Counted from the stretch's first letter, positions 1 to 8,845 are shown. The stretch: 64,000 bases of DNA from Desulfovibrio legallii (GCF_900102485.1 NZ_FNBX01000001.1:218673-282672); one strand, 5' to 3'. Translations and numbers: made by a program. The notes: a model not told the origin generated them from the letters alone.

Positions 1-7
1 CATTCAT

Positions 8-1624
8 ATGCACAGGAAAGAAAGGAACGTACTGCAACGCTTTAAAAAAGCCTGCATGGTGACCATGCTGGCCGCGGGCCTGCTGGTGGGCGCGGCCGGA
101 GGGGCCAAGGCCATCGACTTCAAGGCTCAGGGCGAATGGCTGGTGGGCTTTGGCGTCGCCAACACCAGCCTGACCAAGAATACCACGGCTTCCGGCGCCT
201 CCAAAACCAAGAGCAACACCAACGACGATTTCGGCGCTTCGCAGCGGGTGCGCCTGCAGTTGGACGCCGTGGCCTCCGAGGCGCTCTCTGGCACGGTCTT
301 CTTTGAAATCGGCGATCAGACCTGGGGCAAAGCCGCAGAGGGCGGCGCGCTGGGCGCGGATGGCAAGATGGTGAAGGTGAAGAACGCCTACATCGACTGG
401 CTGATCCCCAATACCGACGCCCGGGTGCGCATGGGCCTGCAGGCCACGGCCGTGCCCAACGCCGCCGGCGGCTCGGCCATTATGGACTGCGATTCCGCCG
501 CCCTGGTGGTCAACTACAAGTTCAACGACAACGTGGGCCTCACGGCCATGTGGTCCCGCCCGGTCAACGACAACTTCAACGGCGATTTTGTCAGGAAGGG
601 CGAAAACAATACGGAACGGAACAATTACCTGGATAACCTTGATCTCTTCATGCTCTCCGTGCCCCTGAGCTTTGACGGCGTGGAGGTGACCCCTTGGGCC
701 ATGTACGGCATGCGCGGCAAGAACGCCCTGCGCGGCCTGGCCGCTATGGATAAAGAAGAACCCTGGGAAACCAGCGACGGCAGCCTGGGCCTGACTCTGC
801 CCGGCCTGACCCCCGGCTTCAACTATGCTAACAGCAATCCGCTGAATTCCTCCACCACCGGCAAGCAGTACGGCTCGCTGTTCTGGGCCGGTCTGCCCGT
901 GGCCATCACCGCCTTTGATCCGCTGAACATCGAATTTGACGTCAACTACGGCTATGCCGAAGCCATGGGCCGCTACGACGTGCTGAAGCGCGGCACGGAT
1001 ATTGTGCGCGGCAGCACCGAGCGTCAGGGCTGGCTGGCCAAGGCCCTGGTGGAATACAAGATGGATTGGGCCACCCCCGGCATCTTCGGCTGGTACGCCA
1101 GCGGCGACGACGGCAATGTGAAGAACGGCTCCGAGCGCATGCCTTCCATCGCGGGCGCGGGCAACTTCACCTCCTTCGTGGGCGACGGCAACCTGGCTTG
1201 GGGCGCGGGCCCCGGCAATACCTGCGACTGGAGCATGAGCTACGCTGGCACCTGGGGCATCGGCGGGCAGCTGGCCGACATGAGCTTTGTGGAAAACCTC
1301 AAGCACACCTTCCGCGTGGCCTACTGGGGCGGCACCAACGCCCCCTCCATGGTCAAATATATGGAAAGCGCCTACGCCTGGCAGGAAGGTTTCGGCGGCG
1401 ACGGCCCCTACCTGACCACCAACGACGGTCTGCTGGAATTCAACCTGGTCAACCAGTGGCAGATCTACGAAAACCTGGAAGCCAACCTGGAACTGGGGTA
1501 TGTGGTCAACATGATCGACAGGGACACCTGGAAAAAGGACGGCTACAACGGCGGCCAGGGCAACGGCTCCTTCTCTAAGGAAGACGCCTGGAAGGCCCAG
1601 TTGGTCTTTGCCTACACCTTCTGA
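8..1624 (+). CDS. Outer membrane homotrimeric porin, Desulfovibrio type
   Basis: A 538-residue protein that should form a trimeric beta-barrel pore in the outer membrane. Residues 1-35 carry a basic stretch (RFKKA), a hydrophobic core (MLAAGLLVGAAGG) and an AKA cleavage site followed by IDFKAQGEW, the usual mature start of Desulfovibrio porins. The rest is rich in aromatic and Gly/Asn residues, with alternating strand-like segments and a C-terminal Phe (FAYTF), the mark of Bam-assembled barrels. The gene stands alone and ends in a strong terminator. The ATG at 8 lies so near the window edge that its ribosome binding site and promoter cannot be seen, and the frame is open to the edge. Family assignment is by recognition of overall style. 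Confidence 0.85.
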   Translation: MHRKERNVLQRFKKACMVTMLAAGLLVGAAGGAKAIDFKAQGEWLVGFGVANTSLTKNTTASGASKTKSNTNDDFGASQRVRLQLDAVASEALSGTVFFEIGDQTWGKAAEGGALGADGKMVKVKNAYIDWLIPNTDARVRMGLQATAVPNAAGGSAIMDCDSAALVVNYKFNDNVGLTAMWSRPVNDNFNGDFVRKGENNTERNNYLDNLDLFMLSVPLSFDGVEVTPWAMYGMRGKNALRGLAAMDKEEPWETSDGSLGLTLPGLTPGFNYANSNPLNSSTTGKQYGSLFWAGLPVAITAFDPLNIEFDVNYGYAEAMGRYDVLKRGTDIVRGSTERQGWLAKALVEYKMDWATPGIFGWYASGDDGNVKNGSERMPSIAGAGNFTSFVGDGNLAWGAGPGNTCDWSMSYAGTWGIGGQLADMSFVENLKHTFRVAYWGGTNAPSMVKYMESAYAWQEGFGGDGPYLTTNDGLLEFNLVNQWQIYENLEANLELGYVVNMIDRDTWKKDGYNGGQGNGSFSKEDAWKAQLVFAYTF

Positions 1625-1672
1625 TCCCGCATAAAGCCCACACCGCGCGCGTTCCCTTCCCGCGCGCTTACA

Positions 1673-1703
1673 ACCGCCGCTTCTTCGGAAGCGGCGGTTT
1701 TTT
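1673..1703 (+). terminator. Rho-independent terminator of the porin gene
   Basis: A perfect 11-bp stem (ACCGCCGCTTC / GAAGCGGCGGT) with a TTCG tetraloop, followed at once by a T run. It lies 49 bases after the porin stop. Confidence 0.93.
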
Positions 1704-1849
1704 GCACCACCCTGCCAGGGCATGTGGAAGAGGTCACCCACCTCTGCGCCAGCACCTCCACCAACTTGGAGGAATCGGTCCGGGCCGTGCAGCAGCTGGC
1801 GGAAATGGCCGGCAACCTCCACAATATCGTGCAGCAGCTCAAGCCGTAG
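1703..1849 (+). pseudogene. C-terminal remnant of a methyl-accepting chemotaxis protein
   Basis: The frame from 1703 to the TAG at 1847-1849 reads 49 codons, beginning CTTLPGHVEEVTHL and ending VQQLAEMAGNLHNIVQQLKP. The last part (ESVRAVQQLAEMAGNL plus a final LKP) matches the extreme C-terminal coiled-coil end of chemoreceptor signalling domains, where ESV-x-LA-x-MA-x-L is typical. There is no start codon, no ribosome site and no upstream signalling domain. The piece begins inside the T run of the porin terminator, so it is a leftover tail and not expressed on its own. Recognition is by eye over about 35 residues. Confidence 0.6.
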
Positions 1850-1870
1850 CCCGTCTCCGGCGGAGCACAA

Positions 1871-1896
1871 AAAAGGGGGCCTTTCGGCCCCCTTTG
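1871..1896. terminator. Bidirectional terminator
   Basis: The stem AAAGGGGGCC / GGCCCCCTTT with a TTTC loop. On the minus strand it is followed by a T run just after the alcohol dehydrogenase stop. On the plus strand it lies about 25 bases past the chemoreceptor remnant. Confidence 0.88.
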
Positions 1897-1914
1897 TCAT
1901 GCCGCGCGGGCCCC

Positions 1915-3126
1915 TCAGGCCAGGGGGCGCAGCGAAGTGGCGTAGATGCGGGCCACGCGCTCTCTGGAGGCCTTGACGGGCGCTACGGAAAGCAGCAGCC
2001 CCAGCGAGGGGGTTTGTTCCACCAGATCGCAGAAGCGGGGCACGTCCGCTTCCTGCACGCCTATGTCCTCCAGCTTCTGGGGCACGCCCACTTCGGCGAG
2101 CCAAGCTTCCACCGCGCGGGCGGCCTCGCGGGCCTCGGCGGGCACGCCTTTGAGGTTGGGGGCCAGCGGCTGCAGAATGTGGGCCAGCAGGCCGGGCCGG
2201 GCCGGATAGCACTCCTGGATTACGGCGGGCAGCAGCACGGCCAGGCCCAGGCCGTGGGCCAGCTGCGGGCAGACGGCGCTCAGCGGGTGTTCCAGCGCGT
2301 GGGTGAAGTGCAGAAGCCCGTTGTCAAAGGCCACGCCCGCCTGCAGGGCGGCAAAGCACAGCTCATAGCGCGCCCTGAGGTTGGCCGGATCTGCCAGGGC
2401 CTTGGGCAGCCAGGCATGGACCAGGCGGATGGTTTCCCGCGCCAGAAGGACGGCCAGGGGGTTTGAAACCGTGCTGGTGGCCGCCTCTATCACATGGTTG
2501 ACGGCGTCGATGGAGACATAGCGGGTCTGGTCCGGGGCCAGGGCCGCCATGAGGGCCGGATCGTCAATGGCGTAGCGCGGATAGATGCAGTCATAGGCAA
2601 TGGCGGGCTTATAGTTGAGCTTGGTTACCGTGGCCACGGCAAAGCGGTTGACCTCACTGCCCGTGCCGTGGGTCAGGTTAACGGCGACAATGGGCAGGGC
2701 CTTTTCAGGCGTAAAGCGGAAACAGTAAAGCTCCTCGGCGGTTTTATCCGGATAGGCCAGCATGATGGCGGCGCTCTTGGCGCAGTCTATGGGGCTGCCG
2801 CCGCCGATGGCCAGCACGGCCCCCACGCCCCGGGCGCGGCCCAGGGCCGCGGCCTCGTCCACGCTGTCGGTCGTGGGGTTGGGCGTCACCTTGTTGTACA
2901 GGGCCAGCGTCATGCCTTGGCGGGCGGCGGCCGCCTCCAGCTTGTCCCAGGCCCCCGTGGCCTTATAGGCGTGCCCGCCCGTGACGCAGAGCAACGCGCT
3001 GACGCCCTCCCGGCGGAGTTGAGCCAGGATGTCGTCCAGCTTGTCAATGGCCCCCACGCCCAGATATGCCGTCGTCTTGACGCGCAGCTCCCGTACCGCA
3101 TTATAGTCGCAGGCTTCGTCCCACAT
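1915..3126 (-). CDS. Iron-containing (group III) alcohol dehydrogenase
   Basis: A 403-residue NAD(P)-dependent, metal-containing dehydrogenase that should interconvert an alcohol and an aldehyde or ketone in the cytoplasm. The N-terminal half has the dinucleotide motif GGGSPIDCAKSAA (around residue 95-107). The second half has the metal-binding region with THGTGSEVNRFAV, the His in VNHVIEAATS and the pair in FTHALEHPLSAV, which follows the family's H-x(3)-H pattern. The start at 3126 was preferred over an upstream in-frame ATG because GAAAGGAGG sits 5-6 bases before it. Length fits the family (about 380-400). The gene is monocistronic, with a terminator at 1871-1896. The substrate cannot be told from the sequence. 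Confidence 0.9.
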   Translation of the reverse strand: MWDEACDYNAVRELRVKTTAYLGVGAIDKLDDILAQLRREGVSALLCVTGGHAYKATGAWDKLEAAAARQGMTLALYNKVTPNPTTDSVDEAAALGRARGVGAVLAIGGGSPIDCAKSAAIMLAYPDKTAEELYCFRFTPEKALPIVAVNLTHGTGSEVNRFAVATVTKLNYKPAIAYDCIYPRYAIDDPALMAALAPDQTRYVSIDAVNHVIEAATSTVSNPLAVLLARETIRLVHAWLPKALADPANLRARYELCFAALQAGVAFDNGLLHFTHALEHPLSAVCPQLAHGLGLAVLLPAVIQECYPARPGLLAHILQPLAPNLKGVPAEAREAARAVEAWLAEVGVPQKLEDIGVQEADVPRFCDLVEQTPSLGLLLSVAPVKASRERVARIYATSLRPLA

Positions 3127-3574
3127 GGTTGCCTCCTTTCGGGCATTGGCGCACCGGATGTGCCGCACCGCGCGGCTTGAGTATCCGATGAATTGATATT
3201 TTTTTCACAAGTAAAAAATACGCCTGCCGTAAAGGAGAGTAAAGGGGCGCGGTGGCGGCAAATGCGGCCGGAAGGGATGCTTTTTCTAAAAAATAAATTA
3301 AATTCAATAGATTGCTGTATAAATCAATTTGTTAAAAAAATTACAAGCCGACGCAGTGCAGAACTGCGCCGGGCGGCCTGGCGGCATTGCAGGCTTGTGC
3401 CCTGCCTTGAGCGCCGCGCGAGCAAGCGCCGTACGGCTTGCAGGCAAGGCCACAGTGCGCGGTTCTGCACTGCGCCTTTGAGGATGGGACTTCCCAAGGC
3501 TGCGGGCACTGGAAGTGGGCGGCAGGCCGTAAGGCCCGATATGCAGCGGACAGCAGGGGCGCAGGGCGCGCCGC
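3127..3574. other. 448-base intergenic region with a long inverted repeat
   Basis: No credible gene. The segment 3190-3350 is AT-rich and probably holds the promoter of the dehydrogenase gene. A 19-base sequence at 3351-3369 returns in inverted form at 3457-3475 with two differences (see findings). Confidence 0.6.
3351..3475. repeat. Inverted repeat, 19-base arms about 87 bases apart
   Basis: The left arm ACGCAGTGCAGAACTGCGC (3351-3369) matches the reverse complement of 3457-3475 at 17 of 19 positions. The interior is GC-rich and has shorter partial repeats around GCAGGC. No flanking T run, transposase or tRNA is visible. Confidence 0.7.
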
Positions 3575-5119
3575 TCAGCGGCGGGAGCCCAGAATGCCGC
3601 CCATGAGGCCGCGCAGGATTTTTCTGCCGATTTCCCGCCCGATGGTGGTGGAGATGGTGCGGGCCATGCGCAGGGAAAGATCGCTCACCACGTCGCCCAG
3701 GTCGGGGTTTTCTTTGGCCTCGCGCCGGGCCCGGCGTTCCGCTTCGCGCTGTTGTTTTTCGTCTTCCCTGGCCTGGCGGGCCGTTTCCTTGGCTTCCTGC
3801 GCCTGCTTTGCGGTTGCGTCCCGCTGCCGGAAGTGGGCTTCCAGCCGTTCGTAGGCCGATTCCCGATCCAGGGGGGCGTCGTAGCGCCCGGCCAGGCGCG
3901 AAGCCCGCAGCACGGCTTCCCGTTCCGCATCCGTAACAGGGCCAACCCGGCTTTCCGGCGGCAGGATGAGGGCTCGTTCCGTCACGCCGGGTTTGCCCTT
4001 GGCGTCCAGAAACGAGACCAGGGCTTCGCCCGTGCCCAGCTGGGGGATGACCGTTTCGGGGTCCAGGGCCGGGTTTTCCCGGAAGCTCCGGGCCGCGGCG
4101 CGCAAGACCTTCTGTTCCTGCGGGGTATAGGCGCGCAGGGCGTGCTGCACCCGGTTGCCCAGCTGGGCCAGCACTTCGCCCGGCACGTCCAGGGGGTTCT
4201 GGGTGCTGCAGTATACGCCCACGCCTTTGGAGCGGATGAGCCGCACCACCTGCGCCATCTTGTCCAGCAGCGCCTGGGGGGCGTCGTCAAACAGCAGGTG
4301 GGCTTCGTCAAACAGCAGAACCAGGCGCGGCCGTTCCGTATCGCCCACTTCGGGCAGTTGCTCAAAGAGCTCCGAAAGCAGCCAGAGCAGCACGGCGGCG
4401 TAGAGGCGCGGCCGCTGCATGAGTTCCCGCGCGTCCAGAATGTGGATTGTGCCGCGCCCCTGCAGATCCTGGAGCAGCAAATCTTCCAGGCGCAGGGAGG
4501 GCTCGCCGAAGAATTTGTCCCCGCCTTCCTCTTCCAGACGCAGCAGGCCGCGCTGGATGGCCCCGATGCTGGCCGCGCTCACGTTGCCGTAAACGTTGCG
4601 GAAGGAGGCGGCGTTTTCGCCCGCGTAGGCCACCATGCTGCGGAGGTCTTTGAAGTCCAGGAGCAGCAGGCCCTGGTCGTCGGCCATGCGGAAGATCAGG
4701 TGCAGGATGTCGGTCTGCACGGCGTTGCAGTCCAGCAGGCGGCTCAGCAACAGGGGGCCCATGGCGCTCACCGTGGCGCGCAGGGGGTGGCCGCGCTGCC
4801 CGGTCACATCCCAGAAGCAGACGGGGTAGGCCTGGTTGACGTAGCCTTTGTCCCGCAGGTGCAGATCCGCCACGCGCGCGGCAATGCCGCCCTTGGGCTG
4901 CCCGGCCTGGCTCAGGCCGCCCAGGTCGCCCTTGACGTCGGTCATGAACACGGGCGTGCCCAGAAGGCTGAAATTTTCGGCCAGGGTCTGGAGAGTGACG
5001 GTTTTGCCCGTGCCCGTGGCCCCGGTCACCAGGCCATGGCGGTTGCCCATGGCCGGCGTAAGGCAGATTTCCCGCCCCGCAGCCAGGGCCAGACACATTT
5101 TTTTGTCGCTGGTCAGCAT
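3575..5119 (-). CDS. HerA-like helicase/ATPase (DUF853, YjgR family)
   Basis: A 514-residue cytoplasmic P-loop ATPase of the FtsK-HerA class. It begins with the family pattern [15 protein letters not shown]. The Walker A motif GATGTGKT lies at about 33-40, a [10 protein letters not shown] segment follows, and the Walker B region is [16 protein letters not shown] (about 263-278), followed by the sensor region [15 protein letters not shown]. The C-terminus (about 430-514) is a charged coiled coil ([20 protein letters not shown]) and a Gly-rich tail. Its physiological role is unsettled. Family members bind and hydrolyse ATP and are suggested to act in DNA processing. The gene is monocistronic here. 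Confidence 0.85.
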   Translation of the reverse strand: MLTSDKKMCLALAAGREICLTPAMGNRHGLVTGATGTGKTVTLQTLAENFSLLGTPVFMTDVKGDLGGLSQAGQPKGGIAARVADLHLRDKGYVNQAYPVCFWDVTGQRGHPLRATVSAMGPLLLSRLLDCNAVQTDILHLIFRMADDQGLLLLDFKDLRSMVAYAGENAASFRNVYGNVSAASIGAIQRGLLRLEEEGGDKFFGEPSLRLEDLLLQDLQGRGTIHILDARELMQRPRLYAAVLLWLLSELFEQLPEVGDTERPRLVLLFDEAHLLFDDAPQALLDKMAQVVRLIRSKGVGVYCSTQNPLDVPGEVLAQLGNRVQHALRAYTPQEQKVLRAAARSFRENPALDPETVIPQLGTGEALVSFLDAKGKPGVTERALILPPESRVGPVTDAEREAVLRASRLAGRYDAPLDRESAYERLEAHFRQRDATAKQAQEAKETARQAREDEKQQREAERRARREAKENPDLGDVVSDLSLRMARTISTTIGREIGRKILRGLMGGILGSRR

Positions 5120-5488
5120 GCCGTCCTCCCGTCAAGGCATAGGGTTGACGCCTTGTTGTAGCGGGAAAACGGCGCAAAGACAAAGGGGGCTTTGCGCCTG
5201 CGGCGTTGGGCTGGCCAGCCCGCTTACTGGGTTGCCCTGCAGATGGGCGGCTTATTTTTTATTTCGCCTGGGCCGTCTTCCAGCGTGGCGCTGCGCGGCC
5301 GCATCCCCTTATGCCGCGCGCACTTGCGGGGAAAGACAGACCCGAAGGGAGCTGCAGCATAACCTCGTTGCCTGCACCATATCCTCCATAGGGGAAAGAC
5401 GCGCCCGAACGGCAGCGCATGCCAAGTATACGCAGGCATTGTCCGGGGTACGCCCGGCGCGTTTCCTGAGAGGCGAAAAGTTTTTCCG
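5120..5488. other. 369-base intergenic region with imperfect direct repeats
   Basis: No gene is supported. A 9-bp inverted repeat, GGCGCAAAG/CTTTGCGCC, lies near 5171-5198. Two similar units beginning GGGGAAAGAC occur at 5328 and 5391 (see findings). Confidence 0.5.
5328..5415. repeat. Two imperfect direct repeats, 63-base period
   Basis: GGGGAAAGAC at 5328-5337 and 5391-5400. Each is followed after three bases by CCCGAA, then GG and AGC, so about 25 bases are related. On the minus strand each unit reads as a small CCnTTCGGG hairpin followed by TCTTTCCCC. Function unknown. Confidence 0.5.
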
Positions 5489-6346
5489 CTATTCCTCAGG
5501 CCGCATGACAACCTTGATGTCTGCGGGGCGGCCGAAGTAGGGCCAGGTGGTGACCAGCACGTCTACGCCCGTGGCGGCGCAGGCCGCGGCGTTTTCGCCG
5601 TTAATGCCGCCGGCGGCCAGGATGGTCGCGGCCGGGGCGGCGGCCCGCAGGGCGCGCACGGTTTCTTCCAGCGCGGGCAGCGGGAATTTTTCGCACTGGA
5701 TCACGTCCGCGCCCGCCTGGGCCAGGAGCAGGGCTTCTGCGGGGCTGTCCACCTCCACGGCGATTTTGCGTTCCGGCGCTTGCCTGCGCAGTTCCTCCCA
5801 GCTGGCGGCCAGAGCCGCAATGCTGTTGTCCGCCAGAAAAGCCCGGTGCTGGGCAAAGATGAGGATGGAATCGGAGAGCCCCTGGCGGTGCACCGTGGCC
5901 CCGCCGCAGCAGGCGGCCTCCAGGCTGATGCGCTTGGCGCCGGGGAAATTTTTGCGGGTCACAGCCACCTGCACGCGCGGGTTGGCGGTTCGGGCGCGTT
6001 CCACCATCAGGGCAGTGCGCCCGGCAATGCCGCTCATATATTCCATCAGGGTCTGGCAGACCTTCCAGCAGCGGTGCAGGTCCGCTGCGGGGCCCCGGGC
6101 CGTGAGCACCACGTCCCCGCCGTGCGGGCGAGCGCCGTTGGCGGCTGCAGCCGTCACCGCAAGGCCCTGGTCCCGGAGCAGCCAGGCCGCTTCGTCCGCG
6201 CCGCTGAGCACGCAGTCTTCCTTGGGGGCAAAGGTCATGACCCCGCGCTGTGCGCCCAGGCCCAGCAGGTCTACGGTCAGGTCCAGACCGGGGCAGTCGT
6301 CGTTGAGCAGGGCGCGCAGCCAATAGGGATCGGGAGGCAGATACAT
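5489..6346 (-). CDS. modD: ModD, molybdenum-locus pyrophosphorylase-like protein
   Basis: A 285-residue cytoplasmic protein related to nicotinate-nucleotide pyrophosphorylase (NadC), of the ModD group found in molybdate transport loci. Visible features are the start MYLPPDPYWLRALLNDD, the central ISLEAACCGGATVHRQGLSD segment (about 168-187), and the C-terminal barrel strands with IQCEKF and ILAAGGINGENAAACA (about 254-269). The start at 6346 is chosen because CAAAGGAG lies 7 bases upstream. An in-frame extension to 6493 has no ribosome site. The true substrate of ModD is not established. It follows modCAB on the same strand after 309 bases, which supports a role in molybdenum or cofactor use. 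Confidence 0.82.
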   Translation of the reverse strand: MYLPPDPYWLRALLNDDCPGLDLTVDLLGLGAQRGVMTFAPKEDCVLSGADEAAWLLRDQGLAVTAAAANGARPHGGDVVLTARGPAADLHRCWKVCQTLMEYMSGIAGRTALMVERARTANPRVQVAVTRKNFPGAKRISLEAACCGGATVHRQGLSDSILIFAQHRAFLADNSIAALAASWEELRRQAPERKIAVEVDSPAEALLLAQAGADVIQCEKFPLPALEETVRALRAAAPAATILAAGGINGENAAACAATGVDVLVTTWPYFGRPADIKVVMRPEE

Positions 6347-6655
6347 GAGCAACTCCTTTGCAGCATAGGTGTGGCGTAAGAGCGGAAACAGCCTCCTGAG
6401 CCTGCCGCGGCGCAACCGCGATGACCCCGCGCCTTCACGGAGCAGTGCGCCCCCGCCCTGCTCCAAGCCCGATGTTTCCACCCTGCGGCGCACGTCGCCT
6501 GATCTTGGCGGCTGCCTTCGGGCAGCGCCGTCTGTTGGCCGTGGAGCGTGACGTCCGCATGTTCTTTTCCGTCAGCCTGCGCCTCTGGCGGGGGGGAGTC
6601 AAGCGCAGGGCCGGCCTGCGCGGCGGCTGCGCGGGGGCCGGTAACGCGGCGCGGT
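6347..6655 (-). other. 309-base spacer between modB and modD, possible leader
   Basis: No convincing gene: the only long frame here is a compositionally biased Arg/Ala/Pro string. The spacer is unusually long for a gene set whose other members overlap. Read on the minus strand, it contains words reminiscent of a cobalamin riboswitch between about 6485 and 6385 (see findings), but no structure can be confirmed by eye. Confidence 0.35.
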
Positions 6656-7348
6656 TCAGAACGCCCGGCGCTGGCACCAGTCCATGCCCAGGTAGAGCAG
6701 CAGGCTCATGGCGGCCAGCAAGGCGCAGAGCAGACCGGCGCGCTCAAATTCGCCGCTGGAGACGGCGTTGAACACTTCCAGGGACAAGGTATTGGTGCGG
6801 CCCGCAATGTTGCCGCCCAGCATGAGGCTCATGCCCACTTCGCCCAGAGCGCGGGTCAGGCCCAGCAGCAGGCCCGCGCCCAGCCCGTGCCGGATAAGGG
6901 GCACGGTGACGCGAAAAAAACAGGAAACCGGCCCGGCCCCGCAGACCCGGGCCGCCTGGCGCAGGCGGATAAGCTCCGGGTGGGCCAGGGCCGTCTGCAC
7001 AGGCTTGACTGCCAGGGGCAGGCCCGCCAGCCAGGAGGCCAGAATGATGCCCCCTTCAGAGAACACCAAGCTCACGCCCAGGGCCTTCCACAGCAGCAGG
7101 CCCCCCCACCCGTTGCGGCCCAGAAACATGAGCAGCAGAAAGCCCATGGCCATGGGGGGAAAGACCAGGGGCAGGGTCACCAGAAAATTGACTGCCCGGC
7201 GCAGCACGGGCCTGCGGCTCTGCGCCAGGCTGGCCAGGGGGATGGCCGTAAGGCCGTGCAGCAGCAGGCAGGCCGTGCAGACGCGCAGCGTCAGGCACAG
7301 GGAAAAGCGGAGATCGGGCGCGCCGAGCAGCCGCCAGGCCTCGTTCAC
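6656..7348 (-). CDS. modB: Molybdate ABC transporter, permease ModB
   Basis: A 230-residue inner membrane permease with five or six hydrophobic segments (for example LPLVFPPMAMGFLLLMFL at about 79-96). The cytoplasmic EAA loop, which contacts the ATPase, reads RQAARVCGAGPVSCFF followed by P-LIRHGLGAG and RALGEVG, as in ModB/CysT-type permeases. Its start overlaps the end of modA by 4 bases, indicating translational coupling. Together with ModA and ModC it forms an importer for molybdate, possibly also tungstate. Confidence 0.9.
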   Translation of the reverse strand: MNEAWRLLGAPDLRFSLCLTLRVCTACLLLHGLTAIPLASLAQSRRPVLRRAVNFLVTLPLVFPPMAMGFLLLMFLGRNGWGGLLLWKALGVSLVFSEGGIILASWLAGLPLAVKPVQTALAHPELIRLRQAARVCGAGPVSCFFRVTVPLIRHGLGAGLLLGLTRALGEVGMSLMLGGNIAGRTNTLSLEVFNAVSSGEFERAGLLCALLAAMSLLLYLGMDWCQRRAF

Positions 7349-8106
7349 GGGCGCGCTTCAGGCCGCAGGCCGTGCTTGCGGCAGACGGCCAGGGCTTCCG
7401 GCGTGGCCAGAAAATCCATAAAGGCGCGCACGCCGGGGGCGTCTTCCTGGCCTTGCACTACGCCGGCCACCAGCAGAAGCGGCTCGTAATCCTTGCGGAT
7501 CTCCATCCAGCCGCCGATCTTTTTGCCCTGCTTGCGCACAATGGCCTCATTGACGAAACCGGCATCCAGGTCGCCCGAAACCAGGTACGAAAAAACCTGC
7601 GGCACCGTGGAGAACATGGCAACCTTATCCTTAACCGCGGGCATGAGCCCGCTGCCCTTGAGGTAAGCCACGGCGGCCCGGCCATAGATGGCGGCCTTGG
7701 CGTCCGGGTGGCCGATTTTGGCAACTTGGGCCCCGCGCAGGTCCTGCGGGCTTTGCAGGGTTATGCCTTTGCGCCAGGCCAGCACCAGCACAGCTTCCCC
7801 CAGAGGCTGGAAGCGCGCGAAGCGCACGTCTGAAGCCTTCAGGCTGAGCTTATCTGAAATGACCACCGTGGCCCCACTGCCGGCTTTGACCTGCTCCAGC
7901 ATCTGGCCGATGTTGCCGCTGTACATCTCCGTGGCTTTCTGGCCGGTTTTCTGGGCGTAGAGGGCGCAGAGCTCCTGCACCATGGTCTTGTAGCCCAGTC
8001 CCGTGGTTACGGAGGGGCCGGCCACGGCGGCCAGGGGCAGGGCCAGAATCAGCGTCAGCGTCAGGGCCGCCAGCAGACGGCCGTTAAGCCACGTGCGAGG
8101 TTGCAT
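7345..8106 (-). CDS. modA: Molybdate ABC transporter, substrate-binding protein ModA
   Basis: A 253-residue periplasmic binding protein. Residues 1-29 are a Sec signal peptide (RTWLNGR, a hydrophobic LLAALTLTLILALPLA core, then AVAG). The body has the ModA order: an MVQELCALYAQKTGQK helix, a GSGATVVISDK segment, KIGHPDAKAAIYGRAAV near the middle and a late FSYLVSGDLDAGFV. It lacks the commonest ASLT start of ModA, so specificity for molybdate over tungstate is inferred from the neighbours. It overlaps modC by 23 bases and modB by 4. Confidence 0.87.
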   Translation of the reverse strand: MQPRTWLNGRLLAALTLTLILALPLAAVAGPSVTTGLGYKTMVQELCALYAQKTGQKATEMYSGNIGQMLEQVKAGSGATVVISDKLSLKASDVRFARFQPLGEAVLVLAWRKGITLQSPQDLRGAQVAKIGHPDAKAAIYGRAAVAYLKGSGLMPAVKDKVAMFSTVPQVFSYLVSGDLDAGFVNEAIVRKQGKKIGGWMEIRKDYEPLLLVAGVVQGQEDAPGVRAFMDFLATPEALAVCRKHGLRPEARP

Positions 8107-8845
8107 TGTTCTCTTCTCCTGTCAGGTAAAGGGTTTCCGTGGGCAGAAGGCCCAGCTGCCGCGCTTCGGCCAGGGTGGGGGCCACCGGGCCCTGCGCCGC
8201 CAGCCGGCCCGCCCGCAACAGCAGCATGGCGGAGCCCAGCGCCAGAGCTTCCCCCGGCGCGTGGGTAACATAGAGCACGGGCAGATCCCAGTGCTCCGGA
8301 ATCCGCGCCAGATAGGCGAGCAGATCTCGCTTCAGGGCCATGTCCAGCGCGGCCAGGGGTTCGTCCATAAGCAGCAGACGCGGTCGGCAGAGCAAAGCCC
8401 GGCCCACGGCCACACGCTGGCGCTCCCCGCCCGAAAGCGTGCCAGGGGCGCGGTCCAGCAGCGGGCAGATGTCCAGCAGGCGCGCCACGCTCCCCAGATC
8501 CGGCGCGCTACGCGCGTGCGCCGCGTCCGGACGTCGGTAGCGCAGGCCGAAACAGAGGTTTTCCCGCACGCTCAAATGGGGGAAAAGACGGGCATCCTGA
8601 AAAACATAGCCCAGCCCGCGGGCCTCAGGCGGCAGATTGACCCTGGCCGCCGCGTCGAAAAACACCTTGCCGTCGCAGACGATGCGCCCGGCGTCCGGCG
8701 TCTCCAGCCCGGCGATGCAGTTGATAAGGGTGCTCTTGCCCGACCCCGAAGGTCCGAACACCACACAGACTCCACCGCGCGGCACACTGAAGCGCAGGCG
8801 CAGGACAAAATTTTCGCGCGCTTTGGCGATGTCCACTTCCAGCAT
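8084..8845 (-). CDS. modC: Molybdate ABC transporter, ATP-binding protein ModC (short form)
   Basis: A 253-residue ABC ATPase, first gene of the mod operon. It has Walker A GPSGSGKST (about 31-39), a Q-loop in YVFQDARLFPH, the signature LSGGERQRVAVGRAL, Walker B LLLMDEPLAALD and the switch His in YVTHAPGEA. Classical ModC proteins of about 350 residues carry a C-terminal molybdate-binding Mop/TOBE domain. Here the protein ends about 40 residues after the switch region, so that regulatory domain is missing. It overlaps modA by 23 bases. Confidence 0.9.
   Translation of the reverse strand: MLEVDIAKARENFVLRLRFSVPRGGVCVVFGPSGSGKSTLINCIAGLETPDAGRIVCDGKVFFDAAARVNLPPEARGLGYVFQDARLFPHLSVRENLCFGLRYRRPDAAHARSAPDLGSVARLLDICPLLDRAPGTLSGGERQRVAVGRALLCRPRLLLMDEPLAALDMALKRDLLAYLARIPEHWDLPVLYVTHAPGEALALGSAMLLLRAGRLAAQGPVAPTLAEARQLGLLPTETLYLTGEENNATSHVA

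Noticed and set aside
6435-6677. An 80-codon minus-strand frame in the modB-modD gap
   Set aside because: An Arg/Pro-rich composition artefact with no ribosome site and no family resemblance.
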